Position numbers and translations under genes: made by a program. DNA of 64,000 nucleotides from Todiramphus chloris collaris (lineage: Eukaryota; Chordata; Aves; Coraciiformes; Alcedinidae): positions 1,416,998 through 1,480,997 of the forward strand of contig JANVCC010000121.1 in NCBI GenBank assembly GCA_025345505.1. The letters are read 5' to 3'. Below are positions 47,853 through 62,458 of the stretch, one piece after another. The notes below the pieces were generated by a model. It was not told the origin of the DNA and did no database searches. It saw only the letters and a program-made list of their open reading frames with translations. Numbering within the stretch: position 1 is the stretch's first letter; each line of letters opens with the position of its first letter.

Positions 47853-48400
47853 TGCTTCTCATGCCACAAGTGAAGACTGATTTACAGCACTGTTCCCTGA
47901 CTCTGGGAGAAGGTGTCTTCCCAAGATGAACACCTGTCCAACACGGAATTTACTGCAGGAATATAGCTAATAATTATCCTCCACAAGTCGACCATTTCAG
48001 GGCTGTCTTCACCTGCTCCTTCACCTGCTAGAACATAACAATCCCTCCACACATCTCACAAATACCTGAAGGATGGAGCCGTGCAAAGCCACCGGCATAC
48101 AGCAAATAACTGTCTGAGAGTTCTTTATAGGAAGGTTTTCCTCTGGGACACGCTCCTCATCTGAAGTTATGCATGTCCATCACTCAGCCCCGCACGCTGT
48201 TCTCACTTCATTTTCCAGGTGTGCAAATAACAGGTTTTATACAGCTATAAAAATAAAGAGTGGCAGCTGAGATCTCTTTTATCTGCTTTTTCTGGCTGAG
48301 AATTTGTTTTCTGGTACATGTAAGGAGAAGTACCTGTCGTAGGCTTTATTCCTGCTGCCTGTTATCATCACACGTTCCCATGGACTGAATAAAGACACGG

Positions 48401-48678
48401 AATCATGCAATCTTTTGGTTGGAAGAGACTTTTCAGATCATCAAGTCCAACCATTCCACCAGCACTGACAGGGCACCACTGACCCATGGCCCTCAGCACC
48501 ACAGCTCCACGGCTTGGAAACCAATGGGGACTCCACCACTGCCCTGGGCAGCCTGGGACAGCCCTGGACAACCCTTGCCAAGAAGAAGTTGTTCCTAATA
48601 GTCAACCTAAGCCTTCCCTGGTGCAACTTGAGGCAGCTTCCCCTTGTCCTGTTGCTTGTTCCTTGGGAGCAGAGCCTT
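48401..48678 (-). mobile_element. CR1 LINE fragment
   Basis: Reverse copy from GGAATCATGCAATCTTTTGG to TTCCTTGGGAGCAGAGCC, closely related to 23541-24006. Confidence 0.92.
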
Positions 48679-48965
48679 CCTCAAGAGGACACAGACATTA
48701 TTTTCTGCCAAAGAAAAGCCATTTTTGAAAGGCCTTCTCATTTTCACCTTCATCCCTAAGGGATCATCACCTCATCATCACCTCTGGTGACCGCACAGAG
48801 GGAAACGCTCATCTGGCAAGATCCCGGGGGAGGATGTGTCTGAAAGCAGGAACCCAAGTAATTATTCTCCTCTTCATCTTGATACCCAACCACCAACCTC
48901 AATTAACACCCCAGAGTGGGGTGAGCAGAGAGCCCAGGCTGCAGGGTCAGAGGGAGGAGAATGAA

Positions 48966-49008
48966 GATAATAACAATAATAATAACAATAATAATAATAA
49001 TAAAAAAT
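48966..49008 (+). repeat. (AAT/AAC)n microsatellite
   Basis: About 14 trinucleotides, mostly AAT with interspersed AAC, ending in an A-run. Confidence 0.9.
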
Positions 49009-49881
49009 GATTGTACAGACATGACATTTCTTCTCCATTTACCCCCCTCCTGGATCTCCAGACTACTGCAGCCAACGTGGAACGCAGACCATGGCCACCC
49101 TTACTCCTCTAGTTCCAGATTTTTGGCCAAGCTTTAAACCTTCACATTGACTAAAGGACTTTTCCCCCAAAATTCTACCAGTTCAGCAGAATGCAGGCTG
49201 GTTGAGTGCTCTCAGGAAGGCTGTCTCCACTTGGGCTACCACGATTCTGCTCTTCCCCATCCAAATCAGAGAACGAGCAACACTTCAGCATGTTCTCAAG
49301 CTTACTGCCCTATTCCACGAGCAGCACGAAGTGTAACCTGCAGCCCAGAGCAAGGTCATTCATCAGTTACAACCCAGAGACTCGGAAAGGCTTTTATCCA
49401 GGTTTTACAGAGTGTCTAGCTGGAGATGAAGACATCTTTCTGCTACTTCGAAACCCAGCAAGCAAGAAACACTTATGTTCCTGCACAGCACAGTCCATAA
49501 AACCAAGCACCTATTCATTTGACAGCCACAACAACAAATACATCCTTCCGGCACGTAGACACAAACCTTCTGGGATCTCAACAGTTGGCCACGCTTGATG
49601 CCCCACCACCAAGCTGTTCTTCCTTCTTCCCTTCTCTTCTGAGACAATCTGCTTATGGCAGAACTACATCTCATGGACTACTCTGCCACCTCTCCCATTT
49701 GGGATCACCTTCTCCTACTTCAGCAGGACCAAGCAAGTATCTAGCTAGGAAGATGTCGCCGTTGGCTTTTCACGCGGGGTTTGGTCGGCCTCCAGAGTCA
49801 TCTCGAGGACAAGGCCAGCATTTGTAATGCCCCAGTGAACAAAAATGCCTCCAACTATCTGACAGCCTGGACACGCTTTTA

Positions 49882-51189
<1,308 letters not shown>

Positions 51190-51344
51190 CACTATCTGAA
51201 AGTAGTCGCTGGGAATGACCACTTCTCCGTTCTTGATCCACTCCACCGTCGGAACGGGCTTCCCAGACACAGCACATTCAAACTCAATGTCCATACTCTC
51301 GTAGGCGTAAAGATTCGACGGGCGAATTAAAAACCAGGGTGGAA
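51190..51344 (-). CDS. DCC: DCC exon A: first half of Ig domain 4
   Basis: Internal coding exon of the netrin-1 receptor DCC, a single-pass axon-guidance and dependence receptor of the neuronal surface. The exon is 155 nt. It starts after a pyrimidine-rich CCCTGCAG acceptor, its first two bases complete a codon (phase 1), and it ends in phase 0 before a GTAATT donor. The product runs from [16 protein letters not shown] through [19 protein letters not shown] to PSDYFQIV. It shows the first Ig cysteine (FEC) and the core tryptophan (EWIK) of the fourth Ig domain; the partner cysteine is in exon B. From memory the human protein has nearly the same sequence, with NHPSN in place of IRPSN. DCC fits better than neogenin. 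There is no stop or frameshift. Third positions are mixed, unlike the GC-rich exon F. Confidence 0.96.
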
Positions 51345-52001
51345 CTGCAGGGGAAAGAAAAAAAACCCAAAAAAACCTAAAATCAACCAAATGAAAGTGG
51401 CAATAAGTGGGTATAAATTAAAGCTCGGCGAGTAAATCATTTCAATAAGCCTGAAGAACGTTCGACGTAAATAGAAAAATGTATCTGTAATTCAAATTAT
51501 TCTCCCTATTAAAAATTAAATACTAAGTGTTTAAGTCTAGAAAACACACTTCAACAGCTGATAGTAACTTTTTCTCCCAAACTGAAAGAATTAAAGTTGC
51601 AATTTCAAAGACAGGTGAGATTTATGGAGAACAAAATCCGTGTTTAATTCTCACTCCGGGAGTATAAGGGTAATAAAAATCTCACTCGTCTCAAAGCATC
51701 AGATGCCAATTGCATACGTAACAAGGTCCTACGAGTCGACCCGTGGACAGGCACGTGCAGGGACAAGACAAGCCCACCACCACTAGAAGCAAAATCAGAA
51801 GTATTTAGAGTGGAGATGTTTTCATCTGACAAAGGAGGACTTTTGTCTGGGTTTATAAGAGATGAGGAGATAAAACCCAACTGTGTTTCTTGAGTCTCGA
51901 TGGATGATTTTAATATTTATAATGCCATAATAGTAAAAAAGAAAACAAAACAAACCACCTCGAAATGAAAAGAAGGTGAAGATTATGGAATAAAATGCAC
52001 A

Positions 52002-52184
52002 GAAGCTAAGAAGCATCAGAACCAAAGCTAAGAAGCATCAGAACCAAAGCGAAGAAGCATCAGAACCAAAGCGAAGAAGCATCAGAACCAAAGCGAAGAA
52101 GCATCAGAACCAAAGCGAAGAAGCATCAGAACCAAAGCGAAGAAGCATCAGAACCAAAGCTAAGAAGCATCAGAACCAAAGCTA
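52002..52184 (+). repeat. 21 bp minisatellite
   Basis: Between eight and nine tandem copies of GAAGCATCAGAACCAAAGCG plus A (21 bp). The outer units carry CTAAG in place of CGAAG, so the central units are more homogeneous than the edges. Confidence 0.93.
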
Positions 52185-52727
52185 CCCCTGCATCCATAAC
52201 TCAGGCCCTGGGTTTGCCAGGACTAAAAGCACCCACATTCAGAATTTCATGACCAAATTCCATCCCTTCGTAGCTTCCCTTGGCACCAGGAGGTCCCGAC
52301 TCGTCAAAAGCTCAATTCAGGGTTTCATTTCAAGCTTCCTACTTTGTGCAGGGCTTTGTGCTTTCAACTTTTCTCTGCAAGTAAAATGAGTCATTTCTCA
52401 GTGGGTATTTTTTTTTCCCCTGCTGTTTCTACACTACCTGCGTGATGCACAGATGGTAGGGGTTGGACATCAAGAGGTGCTTCTAGTCAAGCTACCAGTG
52501 AAAGGGCATAGACAGCCTCCCTCCTTTTTCTTGTCCTTTTTCCTGCTTGGAAGCAGAAAAGGAGGAAAACAAGTCCCAACATACGAACACACAGAGCAAG
52601 TGCCCCAACCCACGTTCGGTGGGAATACTACAGCAGATGGACAGAGGAAATCGTGTTCTTCAGGAGCTGCTTTTCATCACCCTAACCAAAAAACTCTTTC
52701 TTGACAAAAAATGTTTCCAACGTAGGT

Positions 52728-53157
52728 AACAAATGTCTTGGTCATGTCACCTCTTCAACCTTGGTAATAATTGTCTTGGTCATGTCACCTCTTCAACCTT
52801 GGTAACAAATGTCTTGGTCATTGTCACCTCTTCAGCTTTGGTAATTAATTGCCTTGGTCATTGTCACCTCTTCAGCTTTGGTAATAATTGCCTTGGTCAT
52901 CATCACCTCTTCAGCTTCAGTAACAAATGTCTTGGTCATCGTCACCTCTTCAGCTTTGGTAATAATTGTCTTGGTCATCATCACCTCTTCAGCCTTGGTA
53001 ACAAATGTCTTGGTCATCATCACCTCTTCAGCTTTGGTAATAATTCTCTTGGTCATCGTCACCTCTTCAGCCTTGGTAACAAATGTCTTGGTCATCATCA
53101 CCTCTTCAGCTTTGGTAACAAATGTCTTGGTCATCTCTTGGTCATCATCACCTCTTC
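52728..53157 (+). repeat. 39 bp minisatellite with alternating unit types
   Basis: About eleven units of roughly 39 bp built from GTCTTGGTCATCATCACCTC plus TTCAGCTTTGGTAA. Two unit types alternate for most of the array, one with AACAAATG and one with AATAATTG before TCTTGG, giving a 78 bp higher-order period. Frames stay open on both strands because 39 is a multiple of three. Confidence 0.93.
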
Positions 53158-56100
53158 AATCATCCATTGCCCCAATTAATCCTGAGCCTTCTCCAAACTC
53201 GCCTGCACCACAAGACAGGAAGACTTTTGAGAAAATGAGATGATTTTCTTCAAAAAAAAAAAAAAAAAGTGTGTACAGCACAAGCCCAAGCAGATCAAAG
53301 TAAGCCTGGGAAGTTTTTATGTCAGCGTTTCCTTGATTTTAACAATTGTTTCTGCTTCTGAGCTGTTACCTGCTTATTGAAGCATCTGCCCCTGGGCCCC
53401 TCCAGCACCATTCCCATAACCCATCCTTCTCGATTCCTCTTCCACCTTGGTCGATGGAATTAAATTATTTAGGAGACCCAGAAGCTCCTGCTCCACTTCA
53501 GCTCAAACCCGACGCCTGCCAATTAAAACTGATGAGGTGCCCTGATGAACTTAGCTAATTTCCTACTGAAAAGCCCCAGGTTGGGGTTCCGATCAGAAAC
53601 GCTCCGGATTGGGCTCTCCTTGCTCTGCGGCCGCACGGACACTGAATGGAGAGCTCCAGACCACACAAAGCAGGCAGTTTTGGAGGTGATTTGTCAAATA
53701 AACCATCAGTCAATAAGGCAGTAACTAGGATGCTGATCAAGAGGGTTTTTTTTTTAAATATATAGTACTGCTGACACTAGGGATCCACAAAGAGAGACAA
53801 TTTACCAGCGGGGTTATGAAGAATCAGCATCGATATTATGGCTTGAGGAAAAAAAAAGAAACAAGCTCTTTGGGGGGAAAAAAAAAAAAGAAATTAAGCC
53901 AGAATCACATTCATATGTTAATTTTTTCACACTTTTTTTTTTTTTACACTACAGCCCTAGTATAATTTATTCAAGCTCACATAAAACCCACCAGTACCCG
54001 TGTAGTTGCGAAACCATCTCATTTTTCAGAGCTCTGACAAAATCATACACCACTCAATCTTCATTAGCGCCGCTTATTGTGATGTCACCAGAAGCCTGCA
54101 ATTAATTCCCAGCCTTGGAATTCACAGATTCCCGCCAATTACTCTTTACGACGCGCGCGCCCCAGGACCCTGACCCCGTTCGCCTGCGGCTTTTCATTCC
54201 CTCTGCTGGAACTGTTGCTTCTCTCCTCCCATTTCTCTCCTTTTTCTTTTTTTTTGTGTTAAAATTAGATTTACCTTGATTTTTCATTTTTTTTTTAATG
54301 CTTTCTTATCTGTATATTCAAATCTGAGTGCTACGTTTCAGACAATATATGTACATTTAACAATCGTAAGGGACTCAGCAACACATCTCCTATAGTGGGG
54401 TGGATGCACCCTATATTTCTTTTATCTATTATTCTTAAAGAACACCATTATTTTGCATAATTACTCCACTGGAAATTATCCAGCGTCAAAGACAGGTAAG
54501 AAACCATCAATTAGGACAACGGGAGACAGATGTAACACATTGAGCCTGGAAATATGGATGCATATATATATATATATAAAAACTGTCAAGCACTATAAAT
54601 ACACATTCCATAAATATTTTATGTATCGATAAATGTCAGGCACTGCCACGTTTGCTCTCTGTGTGGTTTGTTGGGTTGCCTCCCCCCCAGATACTGAATA
54701 TTTTAAAGGCATGCATTATATGAAGGAGGTTTGGAAAGGAAATCAAAACACAAACTGTCTTCAAGCCTCTTCTAATCTATGAAAAGGCTTAAACAAGCTG
54801 CAGACTTTTTCCCCCCCCCCAAAAAACCCTTAATTTATTTCACAGAATTACTCAGGGTTTTTTTTTTCTTCCCAGAAAATGGCTTTGAATTGTTAGAAAG
54901 TGGGAATTTAATGACATTCCTCCAGAAGAGCCTTACTGTAAGATGTTTACCTTGGCTCGGAGGAGAAGCCTTCAAATTCCACCTTCAGACCAAAATAATT
55001 TCAAATATATTCAAGTAATTTCAAATAATTTTCGTCCCACTGCAGGATGAAACCTCTCTGCTAAACACTCATCTCGATGTCTTCCCATCAACCCAACCCT
55101 GGCTGAAGAAGGAGGATACCTCACGCTACGCGCTGCACCTAAAAAGGGAGGAAAACCCCCTAAAAGCTTAATGAAGATCTATAAACCAAGATGTCCACGA
55201 GATTTTGGGTTCCCCAGAATTTCTGCCCAAGTCCTCCCTAAATATCTTTGAATAAAGGATGAGGATGGACCCCGGCGTGCGACCCTTTGGACTTGGATTT
55301 TTCTTCATGTGATGGTGTAACTTAAATGAAATTACAAGATAGGAGCGAATTAATTCTGGTACAAAAGGATCTGTGGTTGTCCCACATCAGGACGTGGGAT
55401 TGCAGGCTTGGAAATTCAAAATGCAACAGCCAAGGGGAGGTGGTTGGACTAAAATTTGATCTGAAAATGATGTTCCTCTAACGTTCAGCCCTGACCTTCA
55501 CTTGCCCGAAGGTTCCTCAGATGAAGGACACGCTCCGAGTCTTCTCCTCTTTGCAGGTCACTACTGGAGCAGGTCTTTATTCCACGTGGTGTTCTCAAGT
55601 CCCACCAGGTTTGGTGGGAATTCTGCGAGGCAAGAGCAGGTCTGGGGTCTCAGACAAAGGAGCTTTGAAGGATCACAGCAGAAAACATCAAAGATGGGTT
55701 GTAACAAGCCCGGAGCGGAGACTCGGGGACTAATCAAACGCTTGCCAGTGCCAAGAGCCACTTTTGAGAGCTCTGTTCTTGGGGTGACCTCCCTCTTCCT
55801 CGAAACACCTCGTGTGTGAGGTGATGGCTGAACCTGTGATGAGAGGGAACAATCTTCACTCGGCGAGATGTCAGCGTCGCCGGATGCAAAGTGTCTTCTC
55901 TTGGTGCAGATGAATAAGGGATGTGTTTCGACTGACCCAAGAAAGATAACTGCTGTCAGCAAGTGCCCAACCCTGTCATCCTCCTGAATGGGAAGACTTC
56001 CAAAGGAACCTACTTAAAGGGTGGCTTTGTCATCTCAGGGATTCAAATCCTTTGGGGAAAAAAAAGAAAAAGAAAGAAAAAAAAAAAAAGGAAGAAAATC

Positions 56101-56732
56101 CCTTGTACTTTTCACTGCTAAACCCTGAGTTTAAATTAAAGCTACAGCAAGGGAATATGTGCCAGGTTGTGTCTGCTTATGGGCAGCCAGCAGAATCCAA
56201 CTCGGAGCCCAGAGAGTTCCTTCACACCTTAAAAATGACAAGATAATTGGATTTTTATATGAAGTTTTATATACACATGTGTATGTATTTACTCCTCTTC
56301 CCAGTTTTACAGGGTAAACCAGGACCTGGGTTATTATTGCAAGATGCTCCAGACAAAACTATGGATGGTGTTACAGGGCACGAGGTGTAAACCACCTCCA
56401 ACTCCACTGATACACCTTTAAAACCCAGCAGATGAAAATCTTGCTCTCTCTGTATCCCTGTCTTCCTCTCAGTGCCTGACAGCCGAGCAAGACAATACGA
56501 GCTCGATCCGTCTCGGAGAAACAAAAGAAAAACGAAGCTGTTATTTTATGCAAAACTTCATTCTCTGCCTAAATCGAGGGCTTGCTTGTCGCATTTAATG
56601 ATGGAGATGATTTGCATGCTGCTTCAGCTCTCAACGTGAAGGTCAGCACGACAGCGGGGAGATGGGGGCTCCCGAGAGAAAAAGAACAGAGCCACCAAGA
56701 ATCCGAACGCTCCATCGTGGTAAATCCTGCAC

Positions 56733-56880
56733 AAAACCCAGCACTGCCAGGGCTCCACTGCCCCCTGGCCCTCAGCACCACAGCTCCATGGCTTGGAGAC
56801 CCCTCCAGGGATCACGGGGACTCCACCGCTGCCCTGGGCAGCCTGGCACAGAGCCCCGGGACAACCCTTTGGGGGAAGTC
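56733..56880 (-). mobile_element. CR1 LINE fragment
   Basis: Reverse body fragment lacking its tail: CCCAGCACTGCCAGGGCTCC, then GCTTGGAGACCCCTCCAGGG. Confidence 0.9.
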
Positions 56881-57908
56881 CATCCACTCAAGACCTGCTG
56901 CATCTCCCCCCTGAAAAGCTTCTAATCCTTCCAGTATAGTGTGATACAAAGGAAAAATAACCCAAACCAGAGGTTTTCTTTTCATTTGCTACAGTACCAA
57001 ACAGAAATCCATCTGAGATGCTGGGATGCCCTGCGCCGTACTCCAAGAGCTCTAACTCTTGATCTTCTCTAAACAAAAAGGTGCTATTTTTTTCATGGGT
57101 TTGTGAGTGCCAAGGAAAAGGAGATGCTGTTTATGTAGTATTATCTCTGGGTTGGTTCCTAGGGGAACTCAAAAGGGAAGAGGTTCCTCTGAGAGTCATC
57201 AGATGGGGTCAGAGCAGTAGTGAAAGGGGGGTTCACTGCAGGACCAGTCAATAAATCAGCATAAAGAGGCCGTTGAGATGGAAAAAAAAAAAGGACTTCC
57301 TTAGTCATTCCCACCAGCAAAGATTTCATTGACACCTTGGGACTCGAGTAAGAAATTCCCATCACAAAACCCTACTTCCTGAGAAAAGTTGCCTCCTCGT
57401 GTCATTTGCCTTTTGCCTCCCAATTAAGTTTTAAAGACTTGTCAAGGGCATAATCTGCGTCTCGTAATAAAATAAAAGCCCTCCTGGGGTTTTTTGGGGG
57501 GGAAGCTTGAATGGCCAGGTGGCTAATAACAACTCCTACTTTATTGCCCTCCTGGTAGCCAGGCCCTAATAAGTTCAGCAAGGTTGGTAACGACCCTGTG
57601 AAATTGCTGGAAGCTCCATCTGGCTGCACTGAGGAGCAGATGCAGCAGTTCCACGTTTTCATCCTCAGGAAAAAAACCAAAAAAAATCAACAAACTATGA
57701 AGTTAAAAAGTATTGAAAGCAGGGCACTGGAGGGCAAAGCTGCAAGGTCTGTGTGGGGAACGTGGGAGAACCTTCATCTGCAAGTCTCTCTGGAGGACAC
57801 TCTGCATGATTTCCATTGGCAATACAAATAAAATGTGCCCACCTGGTAGACCATCACGCCCTCCGTGGACCATCACGCCCATCACCACAGTGCAGTGTTT
57901 TTCAGGAT

Positions 57909-58082
57909 TCACAGAATCCTAGAATTGTTTTGGCTGGAAAAGACCTTTCAAGATCATTGAGTCCAAGCATTCCCCCAGCACTGCCAGGGCACCACTGACC
58001 CCTGGCCCTCAGCACCACAGCTCCATGGCTTGGAAATCCCTCCAGGGATCATGGGGATCATGGCCAACCCTGTCCCTTGGAA
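57909..58082 (-). mobile_element. CR1 LINE fragment
   Basis: Reverse copy beginning TTCACAGAATCCTAGAATTG, then GTTTTGGCTGGAAAAGACCT; truncated after CCCTCCAGGGATCATGGGGA. Confidence 0.92.
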
Positions 58083-59331
58083 TGGCTAAAAACGTTGGTC
58101 CAATTCCTAACCTGGTTTGCTTGGCTGGAGAGCACAGAAGCAGGACGTTAATAAACGGTATATTTAGGTAGTTATAACTACCTAAAGATTTTATTTTATT
58201 GCTACCTTTATGACTTCAAGCAGAGGCAACAGTTATTGACCACGCACCATCTGCCCTGGGAACAACCGAGCGGGTCCAACTTTCCTAGTTAGATGCATCA
58301 ACATTTTTTCTGTCAACCCTTGCATCCCAGGAACCCACCCAGCACCGAGCAGCCTTTATGAAGGGTAACACAACACTGATCATTAACTAATTTTTGAGTC
58401 ACTCATGTGGAGAAGAACATCAGGTGGTGGGGAAGCTGTGGATAAAGCCCAAAAATTATCTTTTTTGTTTGAATAATACTTTGCTAAGAAGAGCCCAAGT
58501 GGATATTCAGTTACGGCAACGCAGAAGTCTTGAGATGCGACGTAAAGCCACAAAGACCCTCCGAGGTCTCAGAGTTCTTTCTTTACCTCCACAAAACCAT
58601 CAAGTTGACACAAAAGAAGTCACCAACCTTCATCTCCTCAAGAAAAACAAAGACGAGGAAAAAAACCAAACCAATAATAAAGAGATCATTTAACAATCTT
58701 TCCTCCTTGAACTTGTGGTTAAGATGGAGAAAGAGCTGCTCAGCCTGGATGCTGAAGGACCAATCTTCTCCTGGTCTCCACAGTAGGTTAAGGACTGGCT
58801 AAAGGACCTTTTCTGGAGCTTTCTGCTGAGGCTGGGGCTGACACCAGCACGCGCCACACTCTCGAGCCGTGATAATTGAGACCATCAGGGGTTTCGTTTG
58901 GGGATCTCAAAGCAATATGCAGATGTTAAATAATTCACCAGCGTTTTACAGCTTAGATACACACGTGTCGAGTAAATGACTTGCTCAAGGTCACAGAACG
59001 CAGCAGTGACAGATAATTAAAAAGCCAGTGTAATTAATAGATGTCCCTGGGAGGTTTCTGTACACCTCAGACCCTCCCCAACTGGAAGAAGCAGCCGCTT
59101 CTTCCCGGTGTGGATTCCCAGGGTTAGTTTGGGACTCATCCTCTGAAAAGCCTTTTCAGGTCCTGCACATCTTCATCGTGATTGCACCAGGGGAGGTCCT
59201 ACCAGCCTGAGGTCACTGTCACTGGAGCAGGTGCCTGGGCTCTACTCAAGCCCAACGTTGGGCAGAGGGGACCAGCTCTCGTTTGCAAGCAAACCAGTTA
59301 ATGAGCCAGCACCACCCAGCTCCCTTCCTCA

Positions 59332-59440
59332 CTGAGGATCTCACCACCCTCACCATCAATAATTCCTTCCTTCTCCCTCTCTTATCTAAACCTCCCTCTT
59401 TTAGTTTCAAACCATCACCCCTTGTCCCAGCAACAGGATG
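59332..59440 (-). mobile_element. CR1 LINE fragment
   Basis: Reverse body piece: CACCACCCTCACCATCAATA, then AAACCTCCCTCTTTTAGTTT, then CATCACCCCTTGTCCCAGCA. No tail. Confidence 0.8.
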
Positions 59441-60761
59441 GAGAAGTGAGACTCCAGTCAGAGAAGAAGTGAGTGTGAAAGGAAGGGGGAACCTAAAACT
59501 CAAAAGTACAACTAATTGGGAGCTGCTGCTCAAAGAAAGTGCCTTCAGCAACTTATTCTGGCTGACGCCGTGTGGTGAATTTAGGACCAAAACTTCCCAA
59601 GGAAACTATGGAGAACTGAAGGTTTATGGACAGTAGCTCTCCGGGTTCACTCAGGGACTCCCAGATGGGCAGAGAATGGATCTGTGCTTGCTCAGGCTCA
59701 TCATCAAACCTCCAAAGATCAAAGGAATTGCTTTTATTTTACCTTGAGAGCCTCCACCACTCTTAAAAGTATATATATATAAAAAAAAAAAACATTAAAA
59801 GAAGAAAAACAAACAAACCAAAAACTAACTAGGGCAGCTCCTCTGTGTTTTCCTTTCATGAATTTCCTTCTTGGTCACCAAACTATTATCTTCTAAGGAA
59901 AAAAGAAACAACAACCCAGATGACCCCGTGAGTTTTGTTTCTGGCACAACCCAAACCACACATCAATCCATCAAGCCACTCAAACCACCTCGGGTTTCGT
60001 TTGCCTGGCAGACTGGAGGAAGTCCAGTTGTACAGACTGGCACCAGTCTGTTGCTCCCCAAGAGGAAAGGCACCTTTTTTGGGGGGGGAGCTATTTATCT
60101 CCATGAGCCTCAATCTTCATTTTTTTCTTGTCTTCAAAGAGTGAGAAATGAGAAACTGAGGAGCAGCAGAATATATATTACAGCAGGAGAGAGAATATCA
60201 GAGATGGTGCTGTGTCTGTTATGATACATCACTTCTTTTCAGACTCCCTGATGTACCTGGTAAATTAATGGGTGGATTCTCAGGTCATATTTTTTTTTAA
60301 GGCTACTCCATCCATTCTTTAAATTATCCCTTTCAAACACCATCCTCAACACAAGCTAGAGGACAGCTGCTCCAAATGAGTAGCTCCAGAAAGAGCTGGG
60401 CATCAAAGGGCCTTACAACCAAAGCTGCGGAGAAGACAAGAGGATGAAGAAGCCGTTGCCAGAAAGTAATAAAAACCTCTAATTTCATTTGAAAAGCCCA
60501 GAAATATTGACAAGGAATTGCTGGCTTCTGAGCTACCACAACCCCCTAAGCAAGGTGTGATGCCAGCGTTCTCCCAGTGTCCTAACTCCAGTGCTCATCT
60601 CCTTTGAGGGGCTGCTCCTCACCCCAGCCAGAAGAATCAACTAAGCCCTCTCTGAATGGATATTATGAGTTTTATCCTTAATTAAGGAACCACAGGGTGA
60701 GAGCTGATGGAAACTGTTTTGGTCACAGCCAGGTTATCACACTCGGAAGTCAAACCAACTC

Positions 60762-60890
60762 AACAAGACCACGATGGATGGGGCTGTGAGCAACCTGCTC
60801 TAGTGGGAGGTTGTCCCTGCCCATGGCAGGGGGGTTGGAACTGGATGATCCTGAAGGTCCTTTCCAACCCAAACCACTCTCAGTCTAAAG
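60762..60890 (+). mobile_element. CR1 LINE fragment
   Basis: Forward 3' end: GCAACCTGCTCTAGTGGGAG, then GGTCCTTTCCAACCCAAACC. Same subfamily as 21641-21899. Confidence 0.9.
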
Positions 60891-61282
60891 ATATACTCCA
60901 CTCAACACTACATCAGCCTACCACCAGCTCTTGTTTTAGATGTTAAGCCAGTCAGTGGACACGGAGCTCTGTCCATAACAGCCTTTAAATAAATAAATAA
61001 AAAGCCATTCCAGGTTCTTTCCAAAGACAGGACTAACAAGTGCTGGGTTTTAAGGAAAGCATCTAAAAGCCCCATTTCATGTGAAAACCAAAAGCATAGG
61101 GCTAGGCAGCAATATTTTGCTTTATTTGATGAACAACCCTCCTGGCCAGCAAAGACAAACCATGAATTATGGAAAAGACCAAGGATGCTTCTGGTGCCTC
61201 TCTGGTGCTCGGGGTGTTTGGATTTGGAGCAAAGAGGAAGGAACCAAGACTGACCAAACACACTGCACACTGTTGGGAGGCA

Positions 61283-61391
61283 CCTTAATGATCATTTATG
61301 ATCATTATAATGATCAATAATGATCATTACCTCTGGCCATGGGCAGCACCACCACCTACTAGAGCAGGTGGAAAATATATATATTTTCCAC
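61283..61391 (+). repeat. Palindrome cluster
   Basis: Several TGATCA-centred inverted repeats (including the 18 bp palindrome TGATCATTATAATGATCA) are followed by a 24 bp perfect palindrome at 61368-61391, with GTGGAAAAT arms around an AT core. Cruciform-capable. Confidence 0.85.
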
Positions 61392-61957
61392 GTACAGACG
61401 CGCTAACCAGGAGATGCTCACGGAAGAAACTTCACCGAGGTTCTCCCCAGCTCCACGTTGGGTTTTCAGCATCTCCACGGCTCCTATTTTTATAAACCCC
61501 CTAATCCAAGCCAACAGTTTTGTTTTCTAGCAGGTCACAGCTCAGAATATAGGGAAAGTATAGATTTTAGCCAACGTGGAGCCCACAAAAACCAAAGTAC
61601 CCCCCTTGGCCTCATCAAACCTCGGCGCACAAGCAGCTCCCCTCCAGCCTTCCATGATTTCCCACTGGTTTGAGAATTACTAATAAAGGAACATCTATAA
61701 TTTAGATGCTTCGTACCACGGAATCATATTCTTTGCTGCTTCAAGCTCTCAAATACAATATATTTAGGCAGGCTCGTTTGAAATCAGACATTGGAAGATG
61801 TCTATTTTAGGTACTTCTTAAATACATCATTTCCCAGCCGACTGTTTAACTCTTCCTGAAGCTGCCTCGAGTTCAGTGAAGCTTCACCCTGCAATTCAAG
61901 GTTCTAGCAGAAGAAATCAGCTCTCCCACTGCAAAACCATGGCTCTTTTGGAAAGAA

Positions 61958-62012
61958 GCACAGAATTCAACTGGTGTGGGTTTGAAAGGACCTCTGAAGG
62001 TCATCCAAGCCA
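61958..62012 (-). mobile_element. CR1 3'-tail scrap
   Basis: AGCACAGAATTCAACTGGTG, then GAAAGGACCTCTGAAGGTCA: a decayed reversed tail. Confidence 0.7.
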
Positions 62013-62237
62013 ATGCAAGCACTGATTTTTATTCAAGTCCCTAATTACCGTTCCCATTTTTCTTCGCTGCCCACAGGAAAAAAAAAAAGTATTCATTGCA
62101 GCTCAACGTGTTTGCAACTTGGCCTTTTGTTGGGATTCTACAAGCTCTTCATGCACCACGGAGCTACGGAAAGTCCTTGGATTTCCCCAGAAGGACTTCC
62201 CAGGTAAGCCAAGCTTTGTCTCCACGTGTAAAACCAG

Positions 62238-62458
62238 ACTGGAACCCAGGAGGTTCCACCTGAGCAGGAGGAGAAAGTTCTTTGGTGTGAGGGTGGCAGA
62301 GGCTGTGCCAGGCTGCCCAGAGAGGCTGTGGAGTCTCCTTGTCTGGAGAGATTCCAAACCCACCTGGATACTGGGATGCTGGGCCCCTGCTGGAGCAGGG
62401 GGGTGGCACCAGATCATCTCCAGAGGTTCCTTTCTACCATGATGGGATTCTGTGATCC
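62238..62458 (+). mobile_element. CR1 LINE fragment
   Basis: Forward copy from ACTGGAACCCAGGAGGTTCC to the GGGATTCTGTGATCCT tail, with an internal deletion of the CTGGGTGACC segment. Confidence 0.92.

Noticed and set aside
52728-53157. CRISPR-like regular repeats
   Set aside because: Units are directly contiguous with no unique spacers, and the genome is vertebrate.
52733-53243. Overlapping open frames with 13-residue repeats on both strands
   Set aside because: By-product of the 39 bp minisatellite; low complexity and no start context or homology.
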